DNA of 64,000 bases from Paracoccaceae bacterium (GCA_027013095.1 JALUYI010000035.1:1-64000); one strand, 5' to 3'. Positions 8,202 through 17,750 are shown, counted from the first letter of the stretch. Numbers and translations: made by a program. Notes: generated from the sequence alone by a model not told the origin.

Positions 8202-8665
8202 TCCCACTCTCTCCTTGTCTGGCGCAGGGCCTCGGACAGGGCGATCCCGGCGCTGACCGCGACATTCAGGCTGCGTCCGCCGCCCGGCATCGGGATCCGG
8301 ACGCTCTGCTGGCATCGTGCCGAAACCGCGTCCGGCACGCCAGCGCTTTCGCGGCCCATCAGCAGGGTGTCGTCGGCGCGAAAGGCAAAATCCCACAGGT
8401 CCACCGGCGCTGATGTGCTGAGCAGGATCAGACGCCCGGCGGCCGGTGGCGTAAAAGCAGGCTGTGCCAAAAATGCCTCCCATGACACATGGCGCAGGAC
8501 GCTGGCCCTTTGGGCATAGTCCATCGCGGCCCGTTTCAGCACCTTCATCGACAGCGCAAAGCCGCAAGGCTCGATAACGTCGAGAGGGACGTCGAAACAG
8601 GCACATATCCGGATCATGGCCCCCAGATTGAGGGCGATATCCGGTTGGTATACGGCCAGCCTCAT
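8198..8665 (-). CDS. trmL: tRNA (cytidine/uridine-34 2'-O) methyltransferase TrmL
   Basis: SPOUT-fold methyltransferase acting on the wobble base of tRNA-Leu. The product from ATG 8665 is 155 residues, very close to the 157 of E. coli TrmL. Motifs: QPDIALNLGAMIRICACF at the start, LLMGRESAGVP (motif 2) and SLNVAVSAGIALSEALRQ (motif 3, part of the trefoil knot). Longer upstream starts exist but add sequence foreign to the family. It is transcribed away from petA and coupled to the PAP2 gene. Confidence 0.9.
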   Translation of the reverse strand: MRLAVYQPDIALNLGAMIRICACFDVPLDVIEPCGFALSMKVLKRAAMDYAQRASVLRHVSWEAFLAQPAFTPPAAGRLILLSTSAPVDLWDFAFRADDTLLMGRESAGVPDAVSARCQQSVRIPMPGGGRSLNVAVSAGIALSEALRQTRREWE

Positions 8666-8779
8666 CCCGAATTCCTGCCTTTGCTTGCTGCGCCCGAATG
8701 TCCGCTGGACCTTGGCGTTTCGAGGATGTAGTAACGCCCGAGGAGTCTTGGGGCAACCTGACTCCGGGTGAAGGTATTT

Positions 8780-8797
8780 GGCCCAGCTAAGTGGGCC
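8780..8797 (+). promoter_or_regulatory. small hairpin in petA leader
   Basis: A perfect stem GGCCCA / TGGGCC with a six-base loop (GCTAAG) sits four bases before the AAAGGAG ribosome binding site of petA. Function unknown; it could affect leader stability or translation. It lies between divergent trmL and petA. Confidence 0.4.
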
Positions 8798-8816
8798 GGG
8801 CAAAGGAGAAAATCTC

Positions 8817-9377
8817 GTGTCTCACGCAGAAGACAACGAAGGCACGCGCCGGGACTTCCTTTACGTGGCCACTGCGGCCACCGGGGCGGTTGCGACAGGC
8901 GCAGCTGTCTGGCCGCTGGTCGACCAAATGAACCCCAGTGCAGATGTTCTGGCTGTGTCGTCCATCGAAGTTCCCGTTGGCGATGTCGAGGTCGGCACCC
9001 AGTTGACAGTCAAGTGGCGCGGCAAGCCGGTGTTCATCCGGCGCCGGACCAAGAAAGAGATCGAAGAAGGGCGCGCCGTCAAGCTGAGCGACCTTGTCGA
9101 TCCCAACGCCGAGAATGAAAACCACCCCGGTGCCAAGGCAACCGACCAGAACCGCACCCTCGACAAAGAGGGCGAATGGCTGGTGATGATCGGTATTTGC
9201 ACCCACCTTGGCTGCGTGCCTCTGGGCAACAACGCGGGCGATTACGATGGCTGGTTCTGCCCCTGCCACGGCTCGCACTACGATACGGCCGGACGTATTC
9301 GCAAAGGGCCTGCTCCGCGAAACCTGGAAATTCCGGTCAACAAATTCGTTGACGCCACAACCATCAAACTGGGTTAA
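8817..9377 (+). CDS. petA: Rieske iron-sulfur subunit of cytochrome bc1
   Basis: Ubiquinol-cytochrome c reductase Rieske protein, 186 residues. I chose GTG 8817, which follows AAAGGAGA by 8 bases and gives [22 protein letters not shown], matching the Rhodobacter FbcF N-terminus with a twin-arginine-like motif and a signal anchor. An ATG at 8778 would read through the leader hairpin and is less likely. The [2Fe-2S] cluster motifs CTHLGC and CPCHGS are intact, followed by [15 protein letters not shown]. First gene of petABC. Confidence 0.96.
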   Translation: MSHAEDNEGTRRDFLYVATAATGAVATGAAVWPLVDQMNPSADVLAVSSIEVPVGDVEVGTQLTVKWRGKPVFIRRRTKKEIEEGRAVKLSDLVDPNAENENHPGAKATDQNRTLDKEGEWLVMIGICTHLGCVPLGNNAGDYDGWFCPCHGSHYDTAGRIRKGPAPRNLEIPVNKFVDATTIKLG

Positions 9378-9389
9378 GGGAGAACCAAA

Positions 9390-10721
9390 ATGGCTGGTAT
9401 TCCACACGATCATTACGAACCCAAGACCGGGTTTGAGAAATGGCTGCACGAGCGGCTGCCCATCATCAGTCTGGCCTATGACACATTGATGATTCCGACC
9501 CCCAAGAATCTGAACTGGATGTGGATCTGGGGTGTCGTTCTGGCCTTTGCGCTGGTGCTGCAAATCGCAACTGGTATCGTTCTGGCGATGCATTACACAC
9601 CCAATGTCGCGCTGGCCTTTGATTCGGTCGAGGGGATCATGCGGGACGTCAACGCCGGTTGGGCGTTGCGCTACACGCATGCCAACGGCGCCTCGCTGTT
9701 TTTCTTTGCGGTCTATCTGCATATTTTCCGCGGCCTTTATTATGGCTCGTACAAGTCGCCGCGCGAGGTGACGTGGATCATCGGCATGTTGATCTACTTT
9801 GCCATGATGGCCACCGCATTCATGGGCTATGTCTTGCCTTGGGGAAACATGTCGTTCTGGGGCGCCACCGTGATCACCGGCCTGTTTGGGGCAATCCCGG
9901 GGATTGGCGAAACGCTGCAGACCTGGTTGCTGGGCGGGCCGTCCGTTGACAACGCGACATTGAATCGTTTCTTTTCGCTGCACTACCTCTTGCCGTTCGT
10001 TCTGGCAGCGCTGGTTGCCGTCCATATCTGGGCCTTCCACACGACCGGGAATAACAACCCCAGCGGGGTTGAGGTGCGGCGTGGCTCCAAGGAAGAGGCC
10101 GAACGCGATACCCTGCCGTTCTGGCCCTATTTCGTGGTCAAGGACCTGTTCGCCCTTAGCGTGGTTCTGACCATCTTCTTTGCGATCGTCTATTTCATGC
10201 CGAACTATCTGGGCGAGCCGGTCAACTATGCCAAGGCCAACCCGCTGTCGACGCCAGCGCATATCGTGCCTGAATGGTATTTCCTGCCCTTCTACGCGAT
10301 TCTCAGGGCGTTCACCTCGGATGTCTGGATCGTGCAATTTGCCCATTTCATCACCGGCGGCATTGTCGATGCCAAGTTCTTTGGCGTGATCGCGATGTTC
10401 GGATCCCTGATCGCGGTGGTTCTGGTTCCCTGGCTCGATACCTCACGGGTGCGCTCGGGCAAATACCGCCCCAGCTTCAAATGGTGGTTCTGGCTTCTGG
10501 TTCTGGATTTTCTGGTTCTGATGTGGTGCGGTTCGCAGCCGCCGAGCAGCCTGATCGCGGGGATTTCCCTGATCGGCGCAGCCTACTGGTTCGGCTATTT
10601 TCTGGTGATCCTGCCGCTTTTGGGACTGCTGGAAAAACCCCTGCCGGTGCCCGAAACCATCGAGGCGGATTTCGATTCGCATTACCCGCCCAAGGACGCC
10701 AGCGCGTCCGCGGCTGAATGA
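9390..10721 (+). CDS. petB: cytochrome b of the bc1 complex
   Basis: 443 residues, multi-helix membrane protein carrying hemes bL and bH and the quinol oxidation and quinone reduction sites. Visible motifs: N-terminal [45 protein letters not shown] (helix B heme ligands), [17 protein letters not shown] (Qo region), [13 protein letters not shown] (helix D), and [15 protein letters not shown], which contains the conserved PEWY loop. It follows petA by 12 bases with RBS AAGGGAG. Confidence 0.97.
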   Translation: MAGIPHDHYEPKTGFEKWLHERLPIISLAYDTLMIPTPKNLNWMWIWGVVLAFALVLQIATGIVLAMHYTPNVALAFDSVEGIMRDVNAGWALRYTHANGASLFFFAVYLHIFRGLYYGSYKSPREVTWIIGMLIYFAMMATAFMGYVLPWGNMSFWGATVITGLFGAIPGIGETLQTWLLGGPSVDNATLNRFFSLHYLLPFVLAALVAVHIWAFHTTGNNNPSGVEVRRGSKEEAERDTLPFWPYFVVKDLFALSVVLTIFFAIVYFMPNYLGEPVNYAKANPLSTPAHIVPEWYFLPFYAILRAFTSDVWIVQFAHFITGGIVDAKFFGVIAMFGSLIAVVLVPWLDTSRVRSGKYRPSFKWWFWLLVLDFLVLMWCGSQPPSSLIAGISLIGAAYWFGYFLVILPLLGLLEKPLPVPETIEADFDSHYPPKDASASAAE

Positions 10722-10743
10722 TTTGGATAAGAGGACAGTCGAG

Positions 10744-11520
10744 ATGACAAAACGTACCATACTCGCAGCACTCGTTGCATTCGGCCTTGGGGTAGGCGGT
10801 GTTCAGGCCAGCGAAGGCGGGCATGTAACGGACTTTGCGTTTTCGTTCGAGGGCCCCTTCGGGACCTATGACCAGCACCAGTTACAGCGCGGCCTGCAGG
10901 TCTTTACCGAGGTCTGCTCGGCATGCCACGGGATTCATCAGGTCTCGCTGCGAAATCTGGGCGATGTCGGTGGCCCGGCCTTGTCAAAGGATCAGGTCAA
11001 GGCCTATGCCGCCCAGCTGGAGGTTGATGATGGCAATGGGGACACAAGGCCCGCCAAGCCCTCGGATAAGTTCCCGGCCAACACTTCGGTCGGGGCGCCG
11101 GACCTCAGCCTGATGGCCAAGGCGCGCGCCGGATTTCATGGCCCGATGGGGCTGGGGATAAACCAGATTGTCAAAGGCATGGGCGGGGCTGAATATATCG
11201 CCTCCTTCGTTACCGGGTTTACCGGCAAATCCAAGGAGCTGGCCGGATCCACCCTTTATGAAAACCATGTTTTCCCCGCCGGCTGGACCCGCATGGCTCC
11301 GCCGCTTGAGGACGGACAGGTCGAGTTTGCCGATGGCAGCCCGAATGATGCAAAAAGCATGGCGCAGGATGTTGCCGCCTTTTTGATGTGGACGGCCGAG
11401 CCAAAGATGACCATTCGCAAGAAAACTGGTCTGCTGGTGGTCTCGTTTCTGGTTCTGCTGAGCGCACTTCTGTATCTCAGCAACAAGCAGCTGTGGTCAG
11501 GCCCCAAACGCAAAGGCTGA
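10744..11520 (+). CDS. petC: cytochrome c1 of the bc1 complex
   Basis: 258 residues from ATG 10744, which has GAGGA about 8 bases upstream. A signal peptide (MTKRTILAALVAFGLGVGGVQA) is followed by the heme c motif CSACH near residue 52-56, the axial methionine region GWTRMAPPL, and a C-terminal transmembrane anchor LLVVSFLVLLSALLYLS with a positively charged tail. It transfers electrons from the Rieske centre to soluble cytochrome c in the periplasm. Last gene of petABC; a TTG start at 10723 is possible but spoils the signal peptide. Confidence 0.95.
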   Translation: MTKRTILAALVAFGLGVGGVQASEGGHVTDFAFSFEGPFGTYDQHQLQRGLQVFTEVCSACHGIHQVSLRNLGDVGGPALSKDQVKAYAAQLEVDDGNGDTRPAKPSDKFPANTSVGAPDLSLMAKARAGFHGPMGLGINQIVKGMGGAEYIASFVTGFTGKSKELAGSTLYENHVFPAGWTRMAPPLEDGQVEFADGSPNDAKSMAQDVAAFLMWTAEPKMTIRKKTGLLVVSFLVLLSALLYLSNKQLWSGPKRKG

Positions 11521-11547
11521 GGCCGACACCACAGAACACCTCTGAAA

Positions 11548-11574
11548 GGGGCATGCCGTCGGCGTGCCCTTTTT
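11548..11574 (+). terminator. rho-independent terminator of petABC
   Basis: Stem GGGCA-T-GCC / GGC-G-TGCCC with a GTC loop is followed by five T at 11570-11574. It begins 28 bases after the petC stop and abuts the end of convergent thiQ. Confidence 0.85.
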
Positions 11575-12272
11575 CATCGGCCGAGATAGGCCGACAGCGC
11601 TGCAGGCGGGTGCAAAAAGAACTGCGTGGTTGCGACCGGCGCCTGCGCCACCCCCTCGGCGACCAACGCCGTCCGCGTGGCAATTGCGCGGGCATCCTGC
11701 GGGTCGTGAGTGACCATGATCAGGGTCTTTCCGCCTTCGGTCACGATTTGATTGACAAGCTCCAGCATCTCAAGACGCAGCCCGGGCCCGAGGGCGGCAA
11801 AGGGTTCATCCAGTAGCAACAGCGGTTTTTTGCGCAACAGCGCACGGGCCAAGGCGACCCGCTGGCGCTGTCCGCCCGACAGGTCCGCCGGCCGTCGCTG
11901 CTCGTCCCCGCGCAGGCCTACACGCACCAGACTGGCCGAAACCTGCGCCCGTTGCCCGGGCGTCAGACGCAACGACGGATCCAGCCCGAGGCCGACGTTC
12001 TCAGCGACGCTGAGGTGGGGAAAGAGGTTGTTCTCCTGAAACAGCAGACTGACGGGACGCTTGGCCGGGGGCAGGTCGCTGAGGTCCTGATTGCCCAAGC
12101 GGATGCGCCCGGCGCTGGGGGCCAGAAACCCCGCGATCACCGACAATAGTGTGCTTTTCCCCGCACCCGAAGGTCCGATCAGAGCTAATTTGTCCCCCGG
12201 GGCCAGAGTCCAGTCCGCCCTCAAGCTGAACGTTCCCTGTCGGATCAGCAGGTGATCCAGCTCAAGTTTCAC
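11574..12272 (-). CDS. thiQ: thiamine/TPP ABC transporter ATPase
   Basis: 232-residue ATPase of the thiamine/thiamine pyrophosphate importer. Walker A GPSGAGKST, Q-loop LLFQENNLFPHLS, signature LSGGQRQRVALARAL, Walker B LLLLDEPFAAL and H-loop MVTHD are all present. It overlaps thiP by 11 bases and is the last gene of a leftward thiBPQ operon under a TPP riboswitch, which settles the substrate assignment. Confidence 0.92.
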   Translation of the reverse strand: MKLELDHLLIRQGTFSLRADWTLAPGDKLALIGPSGAGKSTLLSVIAGFLAPSAGRIRLGNQDLSDLPPAKRPVSLLFQENNLFPHLSVAENVGLGLDPSLRLTPGQRAQVSASLVRVGLRGDEQRRPADLSGGQRQRVALARALLRKKPLLLLDEPFAALGPGLRLEMLELVNQIVTEGGKTLIMVTHDPQDARAIATRTALVAEGVAQAPVATTQFFLHPPAALSAYLGR

Positions 12273-13818
12273 GGTTTGCCTCGCGTTCGAAAATCCAGAA
12301 CAGGGTGAACGATAACAGGACCAGAATCAACGCCGCGCCATTGGCCGCGTCGATCTGATATGAGCCCGTCAACCGGTAGAGCATCAACGGCAGGGTTGCC
12401 GATTGCGGATCGGCAAAAAGCGCGATGACCCCCAGATCACCCATGGACAGGGCCGCGGCAAGGCCGGTTGAAAACAGTGCCGGCCGCCGGATCGTCGGCC
12501 ATGTGAGCAGGCGAAACCGTCCCCAGCCTTGCATCCCCAAACTGTCGGCCAGATGTCCAAACCCCTGCTCGGACTGCCTGAGTGCGGGAAGGATTGCGCG
12601 CAAGGCGAACGGCAGGCTCATGGTGGCGTTGACCAGTGCGGTGATCGGCAGGGCCAGTGCGACCGGATCGACGAGGGGGAACAGGAAAATGAACAGGCCG
12701 GTGCCGATCATCATTGGCGAGGCGGCAATGAATAGAGCGCCAAGGCCTTCGATCAACCCGGCGGTTTGGGCATGGGATCGCTCCAGCCGAACGATTGCAA
12801 ACCCCAGCGCAAGAGCAAAGCAAAGGGTCAGGCCAGCGGCCCCAAATGCGACCAGAACCGAGCGCAGGATGGCCCCTCCCAGTGCTGACAGCGGCAGTGC
12901 CGTGAGCCCTGCCAAGCCGCTTGCAAATATCGCCATAAGCGGCAAAAACAAAAACAGCATTGCCGCCAGCAGCACCCCTGCATCGCGCAGAAGCACCGAG
13001 CGCGCCTGACAATCCCAGCGCTCCGGTTCCCGAAGGCCGCCGGACGATACGCCAAAACGGGTGGGGGCGGCCAGTTTCCACGCCCCATAGGCGGCCAGCG
13101 CGCCGATTGTGAACTGCGCGACCGCCAGCAGCGCGGCCTTGGCAAGGTCAAAGTCAAACCGAAAGGCCTGATAAATGGCCAACTCGATCGTGGTCGCCCG
13201 CGGTCCGCCCCCAAGCGTCAGCGCCACCGCAAAGCTGGTCACCGAAAGCAGAAAGATGACCGCCAGAGCGCCGGGCGCCACCTCTTTCAGCATTGGCGTT
13301 TCAAGTCTGCGGTTGATGTCGCCAGTGCGCATTCCCAGCTGCGCGGCCAGACGAAAATGCTGCTCGGGGATTGCCTGCCACCCTTGCAGAAACAGCCGTG
13401 TGGCCAGCGGCATATTGAAAAAAACATGCGCCAGAACAACGCCCTTGAGACCGTAAATGCTGATCGGGCCAAGGCCAACCAGCTGCAGGGCCGCGCTGAA
13501 CAGACCGTTGCGCCCGTAGATCGACAACAGTCCCAGCACCGCAACGATGACCGGCAATAGGAACGGAGCGCCAAGCAGGGCGATCAGGCTGCGCCGCCCC
13601 CGGAACTGCCGCCGGGCAAGCGCCCGGGCAACAGGAATGGCCAGCAGGACGCTGAGCACGGCAGACAGGATCGCCTGCGTCAGGGTAAAGCGGATGGCGG
13701 CCCAGTCCGCCGCCCCCAAGGTTGCTCCGCCCTGTGCTTTCAGGGCCACCATCACCAGCGTTCCGATGCTGAGGGCGCTCAGCAGTGCTGCAACGCCAAG
13801 CCCCGGCCAGAGTTTCAT
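12262..13818 (-). CDS. thiP: thiamine/TPP ABC transporter permease
   Basis: 518 residues, a double-length permease with two homologous halves and about a dozen hydrophobic segments. EAA-like loops occur near residues 165-180 (MRTGDINRRLE) and 430 (LGMQGWGRFRLLTWPTIR). I chose ATG 13818, which overlaps the thiB stop as ATGA; an ATG at 13839 is also open. It forms the membrane channel for ThiB-delivered thiamine. Confidence 0.92.
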   Translation of the reverse strand: MKLWPGLGVAALLSALSIGTLVMVALKAQGGATLGAADWAAIRFTLTQAILSAVLSVLLAIPVARALARRQFRGRRSLIALLGAPFLLPVIVAVLGLLSIYGRNGLFSAALQLVGLGPISIYGLKGVVLAHVFFNMPLATRLFLQGWQAIPEQHFRLAAQLGMRTGDINRRLETPMLKEVAPGALAVIFLLSVTSFAVALTLGGGPRATTIELAIYQAFRFDFDLAKAALLAVAQFTIGALAAYGAWKLAAPTRFGVSSGGLREPERWDCQARSVLLRDAGVLLAAMLFLFLPLMAIFASGLAGLTALPLSALGGAILRSVLVAFGAAGLTLCFALALGFAIVRLERSHAQTAGLIEGLGALFIAASPMMIGTGLFIFLFPLVDPVALALPITALVNATMSLPFALRAILPALRQSEQGFGHLADSLGMQGWGRFRLLTWPTIRRPALFSTGLAAALSMGDLGVIALFADPQSATLPLMLYRLTGSYQIDAANGAALILVLLSFTLFWIFEREANRET

Positions 13819-14816
13819 TTGCTGAGCGCGGTTCGCCATTCCTCCAGCGCCGCCGCGCGCACGGCCTGGGCCTCATCCGGTCTATAGATCAGTGCATCCT
13901 TTGCCGGTAAAGCTGCGTCAAATCCGTCGGGAAGCCCGGATTTTGGCAGGATTGCTGGATACATCCAGTTGGTGGTCGGAATGATCGACTGCACCTTGTC
14001 GGACTGCATGAAGGCCAGAAACCGCGCGGCCAGCGCCGGGTGGGGCGCCTTGGCCAGTTGCCCCATGACCTCGATCTGCATGTAATGCCCCTCGGAAAAG
14101 CGGGCAAATGCCTTGCTGTCGTCATTTTCGGCAATCCGGTGATAGGCCGGTGAGGTGGTGTAGGACAGCACCATGTCGGCCTCACCCTTCAGGAACATGC
14201 CATAGGCCGCCGACCAGCCCTTGGTTACGGTCAGGATATGCGGCGCTAGCCCGGCCCAGATTTCCGGTGCACGGGTGCCGTAGGCCTTTTTCACCCACAG
14301 CAACAGGCCCAGACCGGGGGTGGAGCTGCGCGGATCCTCGATCACGATTTTCAGGGATTTCGGCGCTGCGGCCAGATCGGCAAAGCTGTGGGGAACCGTC
14401 TTCAGCTTGGCCTTGTCGTAGACAAAGGCGAAATAACCCCAGTCAAAGGGCAGAAACAACGGGTCATTCCAGCCTCCCGGCAGGTCGGTTTTCCGCCCGT
14501 CTTTCACAGTGGCAAACAGCCCGGTTGCGGCGGCTTTCGCGGTCAGGCTGGTGTCCAACCCCAGCACCACATCTGCGCTGCTGCGCGCGCCTTCAAGCTC
14601 GACACGCGCCAACAATGCGGCGCCATCGCCGGCAGTGGTGAATTTCAAATTGCAGCCACAAACCGCTTCGAACGCTTTCTTGACCGCCGGGCCGGGCCCC
14701 CATTCCGAAGCAAAACTGTCGTAGGTGTAAACATTCAGCACTGGTTTGTCCGCAGCACCCGCACCGCCCGCTAGGGTCAGTGCCAGTCCTGCAGCAATCA
14801 GGGACATTTTCAACAT
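13815..14816 (-). CDS. thiB: thiamine/TPP-binding periplasmic protein
   Basis: 333 residues from ATG 14816, which has GGAGGA eight bases upstream. Signal peptide MLKMSLIAAGLALTLAGGAGA, then the mature start DKPVLNVYTYDSFASEWGPG. Family features include CNLKFTTAGDGAALLARV, WSAAYGMFLKGEADMVLSYTTSPAYH and IPTTNWMYP near the C-terminus. It captures thiamine or TPP in the periplasm for ThiP/ThiQ. Confidence 0.94.
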   Translation of the reverse strand: MLKMSLIAAGLALTLAGGAGAADKPVLNVYTYDSFASEWGPGPAVKKAFEAVCGCNLKFTTAGDGAALLARVELEGARSSADVVLGLDTSLTAKAAATGLFATVKDGRKTDLPGGWNDPLFLPFDWGYFAFVYDKAKLKTVPHSFADLAAAPKSLKIVIEDPRSSTPGLGLLLWVKKAYGTRAPEIWAGLAPHILTVTKGWSAAYGMFLKGEADMVLSYTTSPAYHRIAENDDSKAFARFSEGHYMQIEVMGQLAKAPHPALAARFLAFMQSDKVQSIIPTTNWMYPAILPKSGLPDGFDAALPAKDALIYRPDEAQAVRAAALEEWRTALSK

Positions 14817-14873
14817 TATCTGGTCCTCCATCATGACCACAGGCGCAGGTCTGGTAGAGGACGAGACTGTCTA

Positions 14874-14962
14874 CCTTCCCTCCGCCGGTATTATCCGGTT
14901 CAGGTTCAACGGGTCTGCAAGGATGCATCTCAGCCAAAAGGCCCCCCGAGGTGGGGCGACCA
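14874..14962 (-). promoter_or_regulatory. TPP riboswitch (THI element) of thiBPQ
   Basis: On the minus strand the conserved core is CTGAGA at about 14929-14934, then ACCC-GTTG-AACCTGA (14902-14916), then ACCGGCGGAGGGA. These are the pyrimidine- and pyrophosphate-binding elements of the TPP riboswitch. It ends about 58 bases before thiB, leaving room for sequestration of the GGAGGA ribosome site. TPP binding should repress the uptake operon. Confidence 0.93.
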
Positions 14963-15056
14963 TAGGCCGCCTTTTTCAAAGGTGCAAGAGAGGACGCAAA
15001 CCGCTTGGCAGGCTGGGCGCGGTCGGGCATAACCACGCAACAGAGGAGAGGTGCCC

Positions 15057-16157
15057 ATGTCAACAAACAGCTTTGGCCGCATGTTTACCGTTACCACCTG
15101 GGGGGAAAGCCACGGCCCCGCTCTGGGGGCTACGGTAGATGGCTGCCCGCCAAACGTGCCACTGGATGCAGCGATGCTGCAAGAGGCGCTGGACCGGCGA
15201 AAACCGGGGCAGAACCGCTTTACCACCCAGCGTCAGGAGGCCGATCAGGTCGAGATTCTTTCGGGGGTGTTTCAGGGGCGTACGACTGGCACACCGATCC
15301 AGTTGATGATCCAAAATACCGATCAGCGCAGCAAGGATTATACGGAGATCGCCGACAAATTCCGACCGGGTCACGCGGATATTACCTATTGGCAGAAATA
15401 CGGTATCCGCGATTACCGCGGCGGCGGGCGATCAAGCGCACGCGAGACCGCCGCCCGAGTGGCCGCCGGAGGGGTGGCGCGCGCGGCCTTGCGTGTGCTT
15501 GCGCCCGAGCTGAAAATCATCGGCTATATGGTGCAGATGGGCGCCGACAGGATCGACCGCAAGGCAATGGATATGGCCGAGATCGTGCGCAACCCGTTCT
15601 GGACGCCAGATGCCGCGGCAGCTGGCCGGTGGGAGGATACTCTGGCCGGTCTGCGCAAATCCGGCAATTCGGTTGGCGCCGTCATCGAGGTTGTGGCCCA
15701 AGCGGTTCCCCCGGGTCTTGGCGCGCCGGTTTATGGCAAGATCGACACCGATATTGCCAGCGCGATGATGTCCATCAATGCCGTCAAGGCAGTCGAGATT
15801 GGTGCCGGAATGGAGGCGGCCAGCCTGACGGGCGAAGAAAATGCCGACGAGATTTTCATGGGGCCGGATGGGCCTATTTTTTCGTCAAACCACGCCGGTG
15901 GGATCCTTGGCGGCATATCGACCGGTCAGGATATCGTCTGCCGGTTCGCGGTCAAGCCAACCTCATCGATCCTGAAGCCGCGTCGCACCATCACCAAATC
16001 CGGGGATGAGGTCGAGATCGTGACCAAGGGCCGCCATGACCCCTGCGTCGGGATTCGTGCCGTTCCGGTAGGTGAGGCCATGCTGGCCTGCGTGCTGCTG
16101 GACCACATCCTGCTGCATCGCGGGCAGGTGGGAAAAAATCAGGGGCGGATCGGCTGA
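15057..16157 (+). CDS. aroC: chorismate synthase
   Basis: 366 residues; converts EPSP to chorismate, the last shared step of aromatic synthesis, using reduced FMN. The three family signatures are visible: [37 protein letters not shown] and the C-terminal RPRRTI-like [15 protein letters not shown] with [20 protein letters not shown] 15057 follows GAGGAG by eight bases; the GTG at 15051 is less well placed. A GC hairpin (GGGGCGG/CCGCCCC, 16142-16165) spans the stop codon but has no T-tract. Confidence 0.97.
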   Translation: MSTNSFGRMFTVTTWGESHGPALGATVDGCPPNVPLDAAMLQEALDRRKPGQNRFTTQRQEADQVEILSGVFQGRTTGTPIQLMIQNTDQRSKDYTEIADKFRPGHADITYWQKYGIRDYRGGGRSSARETAARVAAGGVARAALRVLAPELKIIGYMVQMGADRIDRKAMDMAEIVRNPFWTPDAAAAGRWEDTLAGLRKSGNSVGAVIEVVAQAVPPGLGAPVYGKIDTDIASAMMSINAVKAVEIGAGMEAASLTGEENADEIFMGPDGPIFSSNHAGGILGGISTGQDIVCRFAVKPTSSILKPRRTITKSGDEVEIVTKGRHDPCVGIRAVPVGEAMLACVLLDHILLHRGQVGKNQGRIG

Positions 16158-16185
16158 CCCGCCCCCGATCCTGCACCTTTTGCAG

Positions 16186-16602
16186 TCAGGCGTTTGCCAG
16201 CCCGAGGTTCATCAACTGGCGAATTTGCCGTTTTGACGTGCCGGCGACGATGCGCCCCAACTCTTTGTTGCCGCGCAGGATCAGGAGGGTCGAACGCCGC
16301 GGGATCTTATATTTCTTGGCGATTTTCGAGATCGAATAGAAATCCCAGTTCACTTTTACGAACACGATATTCTTGTCGTATGCCGGGTTGCTTTGGCGCA
16401 GCGATTCAATCACCCGTTCCTGGGCGCGGCAGGTCGAGCACCAATCGGTATAGAAAACAACGAACACCGTCTTTCCCTGCGACAGCAGCTTGGCGACTTC
16501 GCCTTCGTCCTGATACTCGATTGGCGCAGGGACCTTGGCCAGCGCCACGCTTGGCATCAAAATCGCGGCCATGCCCAAAGCGATGACATCACGTCTTTTC
16601 AT
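16186..16602 (-). CDS. periplasmic thioredoxin-family protein
   Basis: 138 residues from ATG 16602 (GAGGAG upstream). Signal peptide MKRRDVIALGMAAILMPSVALA, then a thioredoxin-like domain with FYTDWCSTC, a WCxxC active site, and KIPRRSTLLILRG, where the cis-proline position seems to carry Arg-Ser rather than the usual TPT. It sits 35 bases downstream of a CcdA gene, which would keep its cysteines reduced. The pair resembles SoxS/SoxV of sulfur-oxidising alphaproteobacteria, but no sox genes are adjacent. Confidence 0.82.
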   Translation of the reverse strand: MKRRDVIALGMAAILMPSVALAKVPAPIEYQDEGEVAKLLSQGKTVFVVFYTDWCSTCRAQERVIESLRQSNPAYDKNIVFVKVNWDFYSISKIAKKYKIPRRSTLLILRGNKELGRIVAGTSKRQIRQLMNLGLANA

Positions 16603-16637
16603 CTTGTTCTCCTCTTCATTCAAATTGCGGGGACGCG

Positions 16638-17354
16638 CTAAAGGATCACGGAAAAATCCTGCAGCCAGTAAGGTGTGATATCCAGCAGCCAGCCCTCGAC
16701 GATGTAGTTCCATTTGAACAGGATCATCGCGCCGACCAACAGGAAAACCGCACCCATCAGGGGTTTTGCAACGCTTGAAATTCGGCGTAGCTGGGCCTGA
16801 CGGCGCATGATCACGCTGCGGGTTCCATACCCCAGTGCCACAATGATCGTCCCGATCCCCAGCGCAAAGCTGAGCATGATCAACCCGGACCAGAGGACAC
16901 TCTGACCCTGCGAGGCCAGAGAGATCGCACCGCCCAATGTCGGGCCGACGCAGGGGGACCAGACCGCTCCCAGCAGGACTCCGCCCAGAAACTGCCCCTT
17001 CAGGTCGGACTGGTCCAGCCCGTCCATCCGGCTGTCCGCCCCCGATGCCATGCCCGCCGTGGCCAGTTCAAAGCCGTGGGACAGTTTGGGCACCAACAGA
17101 ACGACGCCAAACACGATCATCAGGACCGCTCCGATTTGCGACATCAACTCGGGTGTCAGCCCCACCGCCTGTCCGAGAACGGCGACAAACAGCCCCAGCG
17201 CGACAAAGGACAGGCCCATGCCTGCCGCCAGCACCAGCGGCCCGTTGCGGTTTGATTGCACGGCCGAGCCCAGCACGATGGGCAAGACTGGCAACACGCA
17301 TGGATTAATCAGTGTCAAAAGCCCAGCAAGGTATCCAAATACCAGATCCATCAC
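16638..17354 (-). CDS. CcdA/DsbD-family thiol transporter
   Basis: 238 residues, six predicted membrane helices. Both membrane cysteines are in place: LINPCVLPVLPIVLG and VWSPCVGPTLGG. Such proteins carry electrons from cytoplasmic thioredoxin across the membrane for cytochrome c maturation or periplasmic thioredoxins. The coupled thioredoxin downstream is the likely partner. Could equally be called SoxV-like. An imperfect AT-rich repeat lies just upstream. Confidence 0.87.
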   Translation of the reverse strand: MMDLVFGYLAGLLTLINPCVLPVLPIVLGSAVQSNRNGPLVLAAGMGLSFVALGLFVAVLGQAVGLTPELMSQIGAVLMIVFGVVLLVPKLSHGFELATAGMASGADSRMDGLDQSDLKGQFLGGVLLGAVWSPCVGPTLGGAISLASQGQSVLWSGLIMLSFALGIGTIIVALGYGTRSVIMRRQAQLRRISSVAKPLMGAVFLLVGAMILFKWNYIVEGWLLDITPYWLQDFSVIL

Positions 17355-17382
17355 AACGTCCCCAAAATCCTTTGCACTGACA

Positions 17383-17400
17383 TATTGGAATTTTGGAATA
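17383..17400. promoter_or_regulatory. AT-rich tandem repeat upstream of ccdA gene
   Basis: On the minus strand ATTCCAA occurs twice in tandem (ATTCCAAAATTCCAA) about 30 bases before the CcdA start, in otherwise GC-rich DNA. It could be an operator for an ArsR-type redox regulator or part of a promoter. Evidence is only the repeat and its position. Confidence 0.3.
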
Positions 17401-17572
17401 AGGTCATGACACGGTTTTCTGACCTTGGATCACAATAGCGTCACTTGCGCAGGTTTCCGGTTTGGGTTGTACCGGTTTGCGCTGCGCTGATTTGCCGATG
17501 TGAACCGCCAAAAGTCCCGTCGCTATGAGGCCAGCCGCAGCGCTAGTGATTTAATATCGACCCCGGCGCTCC

Positions 17573-17609
17573 TGAAAAAAAGCAAAGGCCGCCGATTTCC
17601 GGCGACCTT
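17573..17609 (-). terminator. rho-independent terminator, leftward
   Basis: Minus-strand stem AAGG-T-CGCCG / CGGCG-G-CCTT is followed by TTGCTTTTTTT. The pairing has one mismatch, and the T-tract is at 17573-17585. It is the most convincing end for transcripts from the HU gene, 160 bases downstream of its stop. Confidence 0.75.
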
Positions 17610-17725
17610 ATAGTGTTTGGACAAAATATCAACTTGCCAAAACCCTGCCGCGTCTTTGACGTTCCCGGGCTTTTGGCTATGAGAATATCTCGACAATTTG
17701 TCGAAACATTTTAGATGCCTTCAGC

Positions 17726-17750
17726 TCCGGGGTTAATAGAAAACCCCGGA
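17726..17750. repeat. perfect palindrome after HU gene
   Basis: Nine-base arms TCCGGGGTT / AACCCCGGA with a seven-base spacer start 19 bases after the HU stop. No T-tract follows on the minus strand, so this is a 3' stabilising hairpin or weak terminator rather than a clear rho-independent one. Confidence 0.5.

Noticed and set aside
8778-8816. Upstream ATG start for petA
   Set aside because: It reads through the leader hairpin and the ribosome binding site; GTG 8817 matches the family N-terminus.
8787-10346. 519-codon open frame on the minus strand over petA/petB
   Set aside because: It is antisense to two clearly identified bc1 genes, has no family-like motif, and is explained by high G+C codon use.
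16142-16165. GC hairpin at the aroC stop as terminator
   Set aside because: No T-tract follows on either strand, so it was noted only within the aroC entry.
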